Shown here one piece after another: positions 13,401-26,000 of a stretch of DNA of 64,000 bases (position 1 is its first letter; every line of letters begins with the position of its first letter). The stretch covers positions 7,497,158 to 7,561,157 of the forward strand of contig CM064530.1 in NCBI GenBank assembly GCA_032716605.1. Reading direction: 5' to 3'. The stretch comes from Paralithodes platypus. Its lineage: Eukaryota; Arthropoda; Malacostraca; Decapoda; Lithodidae. The position numbers were made by a program, and so were the translations under genes. The notes below the pieces were generated by a model. That model saw only the letters and a list, made by a program, of their open reading frames with translations. It made no database searches and was not told where the DNA came from.

Positions 13401-16400
13401 TCTCGCTCTCCACGACCACCTGGACGCTGAAACTCGCCCCGCACCTGCATGCTCTGCCACAGCTACAAGGGAGGGGAAAGATGTTAGACCTTTCAATCCT
13501 ATAACTATTTATACCGGGTATTGTAGTCTATCTTTGTGACTACTACAACTTCTCAAAGTAAAAGTTTTATTGCTTATAGTATGAACATAATCCGGATACA
13601 CAAAAGCTTGAAAAATATCTGAATCCATTCCCCTGATGATTTGGATATAAAATTGTAGCTACTGAATTTCAAAATTATATTAGCAATGGAAGGAGCTTTC
13701 AGAGTCGTATGTATGCAGGTATTGTGGTTTAAATATTTACATCTTTGCAAACATAGCACAGCCCGAGTGAGCCATGACAGTTCTCCAGGTCATAGTCAAG
13801 TACTGTGAGAGACAGTTAGTGCTAAGAACCAGTTGTCATGTGGTGTGGTTCAAGGTAGCGTACCCTTACATGCTGTAAGAATACTCGGATCCATAAGTCC
13901 TAGTTTAGTTTTCAGTTTCCTTCCCCTAGATAAACTGCCAGGCAAGAATAACAATTCCCATCTATCTTAATCACCTCGTACAATGTGCACAGCTTTTTAT
14001 TCTTATAGGGGTTGCAGGGCTTATATGGATTTATTTTCAGTTTGTGACACAGAGGGATATAATTAACTCCCCAGCCTCAGGCTAATGCGCACATATCTAC
14101 ACCCTCATGCGGGTTAGTTTTTGCATTTTTCGCTAACTAGGCATTTTTCATCTCCTCCCTAAATGCAACCAAAAGGAGATAAGATAATAAGATATAATCA
14201 TACTCACCCCCAATTGTTCCTCTTGATGATGCAACAAACTAGAAGTCTGTATGACTTTGTAGTGAAGTAGAGAATAGAAGTAATTTTTGGTGCAGGAGAG
14301 AGAAGTGTTCGTGTCTACTCTGACCAGCTACGGCTAGAACCGCGTCTCCCACATAATTATACGTTCATATAATAATATAGTATAATATAATCCCCAGCAG
14401 ATATGCTGGGGTAAGCATGGAAAGCAGTGGTGGTGGTGGAGAAGGGTGTCAGTGTGTGAGCTTGTCCAAGATATCGGACAAAGGCACTGTGGAATTTTGC
14501 ACTCATCTGGTTTTGAAAGCAAATGAGTTTGTACAGTGTGTCATGGTGGGATGTGGAGTATTGCCACCAAACATGTAGTACCATACTACCATGGTTACCG
14601 CCTAGCAGCACACATTTTGGCGCAAGCGCTTTCACAAGCTTGGTGTCGGGATTTTCCGAGGCCCGGGGTTGGTAGAGGAAGTGGGGCATCACGTGGTCCA
14701 GAGCTGGGGAGTTAATAATATTCTACTCTAGATACCTACAGTTAATTATCAAACTAATGACAATCCACTCTAAGCTGAAGATGACACAACTGTACTGTAC
14801 CTCATATGTGTTGAGCACCGCCAGACAGTCAGAGAAGGAGCCATACGCCCAGGACACCTTGGACAGGAAGGCGTTTAGCTCATCTTGGAAGGGCCGCGCG
14901 TGGAAGCTCTTTAAAGACAGACCCGCAGCTGGATGGGAAAGGACAACATTAAGAAAATGTAAGAGATATAGAAATGGATGATTTTGCAAGTTTTACATTA
15001 TAATTACATGCCTCAGATTCTGCCATCACCAATCATTACAGGATTACAAACATAAAATTTATCCAACTCAAGACCCTTCTTGTCCCTGCTGTCAACACAG
15101 AACATATATACTCCATGTGACTGCCCAAAACTTACCCTGCAGACATAACTTCAAAATCACCTCACTCAAAGATCTCTGCACCTAACCGAGAGGTAGCAGA
15201 CTACCTGGACGCCGTGGTAATCCCATAAAGGGCATCATGGGGTTACAACAACAACAACCACCACACACCAACCTCACTTTCCATACACTACACCTCACCA
15301 ATCCTCTCTAATTCCTTGCAAGACAGGAGAGTTCTAAGCCCTTTATCCCTCCTCTCTTCCTTGACCTACCCTTCTTGTTTCTTTACATAGTAACCAATGC
15401 TGATGGTGGGCTAGACATGTCAGAATAAGGGACTACCTTGATCTCTTACATTTTTCTGGTAGTTGCATGGGTCTGAAAATTATCCAAATGTTCATTATCC
15501 CGTAATTCTGTTTATGAAATTCAAAATAATCTGAATATTGATAACTTAATTGATGAACATACCAAAACAAATATAACATTTGATATTAAACTTTCTGATA
15601 AGAACAAGTGCATTGCAAAATTATACATGTTACCTAAATTTCATAAAAGACCTTATAAATATCGCTTTATTGCCGGAGCAAAATTTGCTACCACTAAAAC
15701 TCTATCAGAACAAGTCGTAAATTGGTTAAAATACATTAAAAGTACTCATAAAAGATATTGTAATACCATCATGAGAAGAACTGGCATTAACTATTATTGG
15801 AGTGTTGACAATTCCTTAGAAGTTATTGATAAAATAAATACCATGCCGAAAGTTACCTCGGTACATAGCTTCAACTTTTCAACTTTGTATACCAATTTGC
15901 CTTTAGCTTTAGTATATTCAGAGCTTTGCTTTATTATAGATTTGCACTTTGACAGGTTCGTTAGGAATGGTAATTATTTCATAAATGTTTATACATATTT
16001 TAATAATGCATCACTTAGCTCTACTCCCACTAGTTCTGTATATTTTGATAGAACTAAACTTAAAGATGACCTTAAATTCCTCCTTTTCAATACTTATGTT
16101 AGATTCGGGCCTTACATTTTCAAACAATTATTAGGAATTCCTATGGGTGGAAATGCTAGCCCTTTAATTGCAGATTTATTCTGGCTTGCTTTAGAATTTA
16201 AATATATAAAAGACTTAGTTGACAGTAGCAAGAAAAATAAAATCCCAGAAAAATTAGCACTTGCTAAATTGTTAAGTAATAATAGTAGATATATTGATGA
16301 TATTCTCGTTTGCAATTTGTTAAATTTTAATCAAGTTGCTAAACTTATTTACCCTAATTCTATTCCCCTCACACAATGTAACGTAAATTATAAAGTTGAA

Positions 16401-19400
16401 AATTTTCTTGATATAAATATAGATTGTTAATGAACAGTGCATACTTAAAGTATATCACAAAGTTGATGATTTTAATTTTAACGTAATAAACTTTCCTTTC
16501 CCTAGTAGTAATATCGATAGTAAAATAACTTATAATTGTTTTTATTCCCAGTTAATAAGATTTTGTAAAATTTGCATTAAAGTAGATGACTTTTGGGCTA
16601 GAGCTAGGTTACTATACAGACTCTTAGTAGACAGAGGTTTTGAGGCAAGTAAATTGTTCCATAAATTTAATCTTTTTAGGGTCAATTATTGTGACTGTAT
16701 TAAAATGTAAAACTTGCAAACTAAACAAACCAAAATTGGGACAAGGACAATATAAAGTCAAATTAAATTTGACATCAATAATTTTAATCAAGCCATTTTA
16801 ACTTGAAGTTTCTTGTATAACCTCTGCTTACTTTTTGTCTGGATGTATTGTTTATCTTTTTCTTTTATTAATATTAATATTGATGATTTTTTTAAATTGG
16901 TTGTTCTTGTTAACAGAGTACTCTTTGTTTAAATCTGTTGTTACTTCATATTTGCAATTATTTGTCTTTATATTATATGTATTCATTGTCGATAGTATCA
17001 ATTGCTTGCTTTTGAGATTTCCTTAGTTTATTTGTGCGATAAATGTAGGTTATTTGTAGGGTAGTTATTGATAGGGGTCACTTGAGGCATGCTATGCTTA
17101 CAGGTACCTACCCGATAGCACTATCGTTAGTGAGTGCTGTACTGTATTTTATATATTATTTTGTAATAATATAGATATCTTATCAATATTTGTATTTTGT
17201 ACTATTGTTAATGTCTTGTCATGTTGCAAATTTTATTTTAAATTAATATTTTGACATTTAACATGTAGTTTCTTTATTCATGCAGAGTTTAGTAAAAATT
17301 TACCAGAACGTCCCGGACTTCCCAAATTTGACTAATTCCTTGAACGTGACGATAGTGCGTTATGTGTGCGATTAGTTTTCTTGGGAAACAGATTAACTTG
17401 CTCATGTAGTAGTGTACACCCTATGTGGTGGATTGTGTTCTTTTATTTCATAGATTTCATTTTAGTAAGCGTTGTTTCCACATAGCAATTTTGATAATTT
17501 AATTTGACTTTATATTGTCCTTGTCCCAATTTTGGTTTGTTTAGTTTGCAAGTTTTACATATTAATTTGTATGAAATAATGTTTCTTTTCTGGTTCTACT
17601 GTACATCGTTTGAGGGGTGAATAATTCAGTCTAGACAGTATATGGATGGAGTTTTGGTTGAAATAAGAATGAAAGAATTGAATTAATTTATCAGAATGGA
17701 TAGAAGGATAAAAAAAAAACAGATGGCTGGTTGGACATAACTGGTAGTCTATAAAAAGGTAGTTGTTGTTGCTGTTCCCTAAGCTGCCTGGCCGAACAGC
17801 CCCGAGTCCTTAAGGAAGGCCACGGCCACGGTCGGGCTCTCCCACAGAGCTCTCAAAGAGTGTAAATTGTGTTGTTGGCGTAAGTGGTTGTGTGAAATGC
17901 AGTCTTCTATGATGTGTTTAATGGTATGGGGTGCTGTGTTACATCCCGGGCAGGTGTCGACGACGGAGTCATCCAGTCTCTTCTGATAGCTCAGGAGAGC
18001 TGGATGGTGTCCGCATCTCAGCCTGGCCAGGTGGACTCTGTCCTCGCGAGGAAGGGAGGATTCGGAAGGATGGATTTCGGGAGGTCGTGCTTGCAGCTGC
18101 GTGTTGTCTGTGAGTGAGTGGATGGATCGGCGAGAGATATGAGTATGGATGTACTTCTGAAAGTTGGTTCGGGGTGGGCAGGGAGGGAGAGAGGACAGTA
18201 ATTGTGTGTGATACCGTGTGCTGGGTGTTGTTTTGATATTTCTTGGTGTCTGTGTATTGTTTGTAGACTGTGGTGGTGGTTTCTTTGTTGTGTCCAAATT
18301 TTGTGTGGGAAAGTGATCTGAGGGCGTTAAGTCTGGGTGTCAGTTTCTTTTTCGTATTTGTGGTGTGCTGTTTTAATGTCATTTGGGTGTCGTATGTTAC
18401 TCCTAGGATTTTCGGGGTGTGTGTGTGTGTTAGGGGTGTGTTGTTTTATGTTGAGTCCCGGGACGTAGTCGTGCTATCCTGTCCAGCTTGTGAGGAGGGT
18501 TGCAGTGGATTTAGCTGGGGCTAAATTGAGTCTGTTTGTAGTGCACCATTCATGTAATGTGTCGAGATAGTCTTGAAGGAGTCTTGTTGCTGTGTCTGGG
18601 TTTTGGTGCGTGCTTGTGAGTGTTATGTCGTCTGTGTAGGAGGCTATGGTTATTTGGGGTGAATTTGGTGTATTTATATCATGCATGTCCAGATTGAAGA
18701 GTGCGGGCGACAGGACGGATCCTTGCGGGACTCCGTTTGGGAAATTTCTAATGCTAGATGACTGACCGGCAAAAGATACGTGTGCACATCTGCCTGCTAA
18801 GAAGTTGGCCAGCCATCTTTTTGTGTAAAAGGTAGTTCCATATTTTGCAAGGGTAATAATAATAATCTGGTCTTTTATTTCTCGCAAGCGCCAGTTCTCC
18901 CAGAAGAATTCACTAGCGCTCGTAACTCAGTGCACCACAATCAAGAGAAGTGTGGTGCAGTTCACCTGTAGTTCAAGCAACAACAATTATTTAACATGGC
19001 AGCAGTTAGAGTCTGTAACGACCTGTCACTGTGCCACTTGCAAGATCATAACTCCTACAGAAGAGAAAGGTTTTTAACTGTTTTTTTGAAAGAGTCTATG
19101 GAGTTCAGCTGTCTAATTGATAAAGGCAATTAATTATATAACCTAGGAGCCACGGAAGATAAGGACCGATCAGAGAAAGAGGACTGCTGGATAGCTACCG
19201 GTTAGACGCAGCACATCATCACCGCTTCTCAGGATCGCACCAGAAAAGGGCATCTCAAGAGGTCAGCAAGATACTTAGGTTCGCCAAACATAAGTGCCTT
19301 AAAAGTCAAAATACACAACTTAAACTCTATCCTAGGTTTAACTGGCAACCAGTGCAGCTCTATCAAAATAAATATGAAGAAGTGGGGGTTCTTGGAGGCA

Positions 19401-20028
19401 GATCAAATATGAGCCTCGCTGTTCTATTTAGTATGGACTGAACTTTTTGTAGCAAGTAATTAGGAAGGCCAACCAATAAGGCATTACAATAGTCCACACG
19501 TGATAGGACAATTTAGTGAACCAATGTTAGAAGACAGCGCTTGTTAACCTAAGAAGTGCGCATGGGGGGTATGAGACACCACACTCCTGTGCCGACGTAT
19601 TTGAGCTGTTCCCATCACTAACATCGTTATTTTACCATAAATAGCATTAATACTTATCCATATGCGCCTATTATAGGTTGATTATAAAGGTATTAACTTG
19701 TTACAACAATAAAACAAGTGGAAACAGTGTTTGGATGGTCAAAATCGGCGATACAGGCCGGGAGTTACATAATGTATGGCTGAGGCAACCTCCCTGCCCT
19801 CCTCCCCTCCCCTTGTCTGGAGAGACACTGTTACGGAATAGTCTCTCTCTCGCTCTTTCCCACGCTTGGTAACAGTGATGACAACGCCCTGCTACCAACT
19901 TGCTAATGTTAGCACGAAAATAGACCACAGAATAAGGGAATAACAGGGAAAATAGGTGATAACTGAAGGAGGGGAGGAAAGTGGGGAAGGAGGGGAGGTG
20001 GAGAAGTGATATTTGGCATGGACCAGGG

Positions 20029-20065
<37 letters not shown>

Positions 20066-23000
20066 ATTTTTTGGGTGTTTTAATTTTTTTTGTTTTCCCT
20101 TACTCTTAAGAGTCTTCCCGCAGTCCGCCGGGGGAACTCTTAAGAGTCTCCCGGCAGTTCCCGGGTTAAGAAACCGTCTAACTGAATACAAGTTTCTGAT
20201 TTGGAAATTACAAATTGTGATGACCTGATTGATGTGATTCTCATAGTTCAATTTAGAGTTAAAGTATACTCCAAGGTTTCGCACTGAGCTTACTGGGTGA
20301 AGTTGAGAACCTCCCATATCCAGAGTCACTACATTTTCAGCATCATTTCCCCTTCTATTTCCATGAATGATAATGATCTCTGTTTTGTTCTCATTCAGTT
20401 TGAGTTTCCGCTTTGCCATCCAGATCTTAATGTCAGACAATAAAGATTCCATTTTGGTCTTTGTATCATTAATGTTTTCTATCTTCACATACAACTGAGT
20501 GTCATCAGCGTAAAAGTGATAGGCAACACCATGAGCATCTAGCAAGGATGCCAAGCTGCTAGTGTAAACTATAAAGAGGATCGGTCCCAGAACCGATCCC
20601 TGAGGAACTCCAAACAACAGGGGGGCTTGGTCAGAGATGGTATGGCCAATCACCACACGCTGAAATCTATCTGATATGATTTGAGGAGCAAGAGTGCTCT
20701 TCCACGAACACCGTAAGAGTGCAGATCTTTTAACAGTAGGTCATGGTCCACTGTATCGAAGGCCGCAGAAAGATCCAACAAAACCAAGAGAGATGCCTTC
20801 CCGTTGCATGTGTTCTCCACCAAATATTCTGAATCTTATATAAAGAGGTCTCAGTTGAATGGTATTTCCTATATGCAGACTGAGCAAGAGGAACAGATTT
20901 GTTCTGTTCAAGCAATGGTAACAATTGATCAAGTATGGCCCGCTCAATTATTTTTGAAAGAAATTACAAGTTTGAAATAGGTCGGTAACTTGACATATCC
21001 TCAGCATCAAGTCCAGGTTTCTTTAGAAGAGGCACCAATAGAGCTTGTTTCTCAGATTGAACAAAGTTACCCTCCATGAAGCATCTGTTTACAATTTTAC
21101 AGATGAAGTCTGCGACATGCAGATAGACAAATGACATCTTGGATACATTAATAGGATCAAGCTTGCAGAAAGTTTTATTCATGTCTCTGACATAACTAAT
21201 AATTTTACTTGTGTCCACTGGATGGAATGATGAAAGGATACGATTAATTTCATGTGGAGGTTGGAAATCCACCGAAAACTCGTCATTGATCAATGTATTA
21301 TCTAACTCATTTCTAATGCGTGTTATCTTAGTCGTGAAAAATGAAGAAAAATAAGAGGCCAGTCGAGCGCTTGGCACGGAGGCAGGACAGGGAGCCATGT
21401 TCTTCCGACCCAACAAACTATGCCTATGCCTTTTTTTTTTTTTTTTTTTTTATGCTCTGTCTCGAGTCGGTCACCCCCAGCTATGGGGTATGTGCCTGAC
21501 TATATACATACATACATACATTCCTTGTTCACCTGCTTGTCACTCTCCATGCAGAAACCAGTCAACTTACCAATGATGACACACTCGCGCAGACAGCCAA
21601 AGATATAGCCAAGGACAATGAGCTTGGCCAGGTGTGGGTCAACCGGGAGGGCAGCCACCACACGGCCCAGGTAGGTCATGTCACCGTCCAACTCTGACAT
21701 GCGACCCTGGGACTTCACCGCCAACGCACCCATCTGTGGTTACATGTTCAAGCCTGTCAGGTTATGATTATACAGTCACAAGATAAACTTCATCTCTCTT
21801 GAATAAATATAAACACCATTTGAGGAGGAGCACTTTATTGACAACGTTTTGCAGATAGCATAGTGGTGCATAGTGGATGCCTGATTAAGGTGAATGTCAC
21901 AAGAGAGTGTCAGGGAATACCTCCCTCAACTTTGAACAGACTTGCACTAAAGCTGTTTGAGTTTCTCTCCATCCAGATGCCACTAAAAAACATAAAAGAA
22001 GACCCAAATCTCCTAGGACGTTCCCCGGGGTGCAGGGGTATAAATATAGAAATCACCAATTAATTTCATTGGAGTCAGTACTGTGGACTATAAAAAATGC
22101 AATACCTACCTGTTTAAGTACAAGGATGGTGCGACAGATGTCGGCCTTAAGAGGAGGGTCGAGAGCAAGGGCCAGCAGTGCATGAGGTTCTCCCATGTCC
22201 AGGATCTTAGCTTTGAGGACCACTTGGCTCAGGGGCGTCCGGCACAGCTCGGGGTCTGCGTAGGGGGCTAGTGTCTGCGGAAGCAGAGATGTAGCGAACA
22301 CAAACATGAGAGGGAGGGATTAAATAACCACTCAATTACACACACTCTAAGGTCAGCATAAGGTACCCTTCTTTGCAAGGGAAGCATGATAACAGGTAGC
22401 TGGTTAAAGGGTAACATTAAAAAGATCGGATCTACTAGATCAGTTTGTCAATTCAATCTTGTCATATATTAGGACAAGAGACTGAAACTGCACGTATGTG
22501 TGGAGCACTCGGTCTTAAAATTTTATGTATGTATACAGTATACCTCCAGGTCTTACACCCTCTTCTGCCAAACCTTTGTTGGTCTTACACTGCCCTCTCA
22601 CTTGTCTTACATATATAATTCTTGGCATTTTGCCTTCAATCATTCTCTGCATGTGGTCCTACATTACAAAGTACTGCACAGTACCATTCTTTATCCAATC
22701 AAACATTCCACACTCAATGCCTAAAGCTTGTTTTTTAATTTCAAAAGATCTGTACACTTTCTATTGTTTAATCCATCCAGCCTATTTACATTGAATGGTA
22801 TTCTAATCATATCACCAACTCACCAATTAACTTACAAATAAACATAATAAATGAAATCAATGAAACTAATGAATACATGTGGTACAGTACTCCAAGGCTA
22901 ATATAACAGCAGAACTCCACAGCTGTTAGCTTGGAGAGGTTTGACTGTAATCATATGCTGCCTGTCTTTTTTCCATCCAAGAAGCGCTCCATTCATTAGA

Positions 23001-26000
23001 TTCTATGTCACCTAACTTTACCAACTACAGTATGCACATCACAATGTTATTACCTCAAAGAATCGTTGTAGCATCAGACGGTATACCCGGCCAGGAGAGA
23101 CCCGTCCACATCGGCCTGCACGCTGCCGACAGGAAGCTCGGGAGGTCCAGGCCAAGCGCAGGGACGTGTAGTTGGTTAACACATCACAGGACAGCTCCTT
23201 CGTTAGGCAGAAGTCAATTACTGCCAAGAGAATTAAAGTAGGGCTTCTAGTCTTTGGATTATAATGTAAAACTTGCCAAATATACAAACCAACACAGGAA
23301 CAGCACAATATAAAGACCTTATCACAATCAATATGTAGAAATAACGATTTAGCAAAATACATTTTTGAAATAAAAGAACACAAAACCACCACATAAAATG
23401 TACATCACTATATGAGCAAATAAATTTGGGTCAATAGACTTTATATAATTTATCAGATATATTATATACAGGCATAATGGTTCAACACTCTCAAATAAGA
23501 ACACATTGCATCCCTACCTATAAGCACAAAAATGCACAATGATGTGAGCATATTCTCAAACTTCCAGTGATTTGTCAGAATTAAGTTTTAAAGAAAATTG
23601 GGAGGCACATGTTAAGGGTGTCTCATTACACTTAGTCATTAAAGAGCAGCTCGTAAATATCCAAGTTTGAAGTTTTACCTAGTGTGTACGAAGGTCAATT
23701 ATATACATATCAGAGAGAATTTACCAATATTATTAACTCCCAACCCGCAGGGGGGTGGGGGTGTATCATGGTAGAGCCTGGCGGGCATATTTACCAAAAA
23801 ATTAGCACAATTCCATGTTCTTTATCATGCATAAGCAAGAGCCAGAGCGTAATACAATTATATATCTGTGAAAGAGCGATAAACGAGCTTTCCAATGACA
23901 TCTGAATCATACTTGTACGACGACGGGTTATCTTGCAACGATCGTGCAACTGGAAGTGAAAATACCCTAAAATGAGGTATTTTCCGCGGATTTACCCTCA
24001 TTTTGAGAGATACGGAGGTTGAGGATCGATACAGTAGGTCTCAGTGCGGGCCCCGCTGCAGTCGCGAGTGGACCGAGCCCGCCTTGCAATGCTCGCCCCT
24101 CTCTCATCGCTCATAATGGTTCTAAAAAGGCACAAGTTATATGACTAGCACCGCAGGGGTGGCCAGTATTCTCTCTCCCGTCATATGACGGTCACCGTCA
24201 GTTGAGGGTTGATTTACCATATTTAATGTCTGGGACAGTGATGGAGCTCTCAGCTATGTTGGTGGAGATAATGATCTTGCGGTAGCCTGGTGGTGGGATG
24301 GTGAAGACTCTCTGTTGTTCCTCCTGGGTGATGGAGGAGTGCAGGGGGTACAGCTGCCATCTGGAGGGAGGGAAACAATTTATAGTGGGAAGGACAACTA
24401 CTTTAAATGGTTAATGCTAAACTTGAAACCACTAATCGCAAGGGCCCACTGTACATATATATAAATTAATTATACAATCTTAGCAAGCTACATATATACT
24501 TACAGGTATATGCAAACACAGACATATTGAGTGTGATGAAGAATACTATTAAGTTTAAAGGTTGTGTTGGAGGGGAATGTATATTAAATTTAAGTGTTAT
24601 CACCAAGTGAGAAATGTGAAAAATACTATTATGTTATAGGTACTCACTGGAAATCTGATGAGGTCTTGCTGAGGTGACCGACCATCTGTTCTATCTCAGC
24701 CAAACCCGGAAGGAAGGCCAGAACCGCACCTCTGGGAAAAGGTAAATTAGTTACTATCAATGTAAGTTGATAGTAAATTTTATAGCATTTACCATCAACT
24801 TACATGTTTCTTTTGTTTTTGCTGTAATAAATCCTTTATTAAAACCTAACAAGCTGTAGGAATCTGTTCACAGCAAATGTTTATTTTAATGGTTAGCTCC
24901 CTGAAGGCTTGACTGAATATATACCTTAATGACCATGGCACAGTTCTTTGATCAGGTTTAACCCTTGGGCTGCACCCCTTTACTAAAGGTAGCGCCAACG
25001 AACTTGACAATGATCCAGACCCCTTAATTTCTTATAACTCCAAATGAATTATAGCAATCGGGCTGAAATTTCTATCATTTAGGAAGAGTCCACCAGGAAA
25101 TAGGTGTGGAGATTTACAACCAGTTTGCTCTAGGTCCTTTTGAGTTACGAAGAGGTCAGGGGTCGAGATAATTGTCAAGTTCGTTGGCGCTACCTATAGT
25201 AAGTCAGTCTGTCAGTACTCAGTACCCACCCAAGCCTATTTACTAACTGATACCCATTGAGGCAGGTCTGTACCACAAATTCAATGAGAGTTCCGTATGG
25301 AGCTAAGTGGTCTGGTTAATCTGCTCTACATAACTAAATGTACCACAAATTAATCTCCAATAGTACCACCTACTAAGCTATTGATTGGTAAAAAAGTGCA
25401 AGCTTGCGTCCTATCTACCCGTGTTTCCACCTACTAAGTTATTGATTGGTAAAAAAGTGCATGCTTGCTCTCTATCTACCTGGGTCTCTCAAAACAGACA
25501 GGGAGACAAATCCTGCTTTAACCCTTGTCTAGCGGGGGGTTTTGGGCATATTCAGGCCCTCCTGAATGATAAATCAAGTATTTGCATGAAAAGAAATGTA
25601 TTCAGAAAAAACTAGGCGCTAAAAGCTTCAAAATGAGACCAGAACGAGCTACGTAGCACTCGTGGTTCTCATACAGTGGTACCAGTAACATGGGAGTTTA
25701 GCGTATAGCGGTATATTTTTTCCAGCTACGCTCACTACTGGCTACACTGCCGGCCTCTCGAGAACACAGGGAGGGTGAGTCAGTGGGCGGCGGTAGGCCC
25801 TGGGAGTCGGACGTGTGGCCCGCTGCACTCCCGGCCATTTGCACTCGATTTTAACCCTTTAAAAGCCATAATAATGCTCCTAACTTGCTGCAAATTGGCG
25901 CCCGGCTATAGCCGGGCGCCGCCAGTTAAGGGTTAAGGGGGGGGATGGTTCACTTTTTGGGCAATTTTTGCATGTATTCATTATTTTTCTAGTTTCCTCC

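Noticed and set aside
14357..14692. 111-codon minus-strand open frame inside TDRD9
   Set aside because: Exons 13 and 14 join in phase and match the family directly (LNTYE|LWQSM); this frame has no family similarity and would disrupt the join.
16835..17026. 63-codon hydrophobic plus-strand frame behind the Penelope RT
   Set aside because: Composition follows from AT-rich DNA (L, I, F, V); no family likeness.
15484..17566. Hammerhead ribozyme in the Penelope-like element
   Set aside because: I looked for the ctgatga...gaaac core near the element and R1 and did not find a convincing one.
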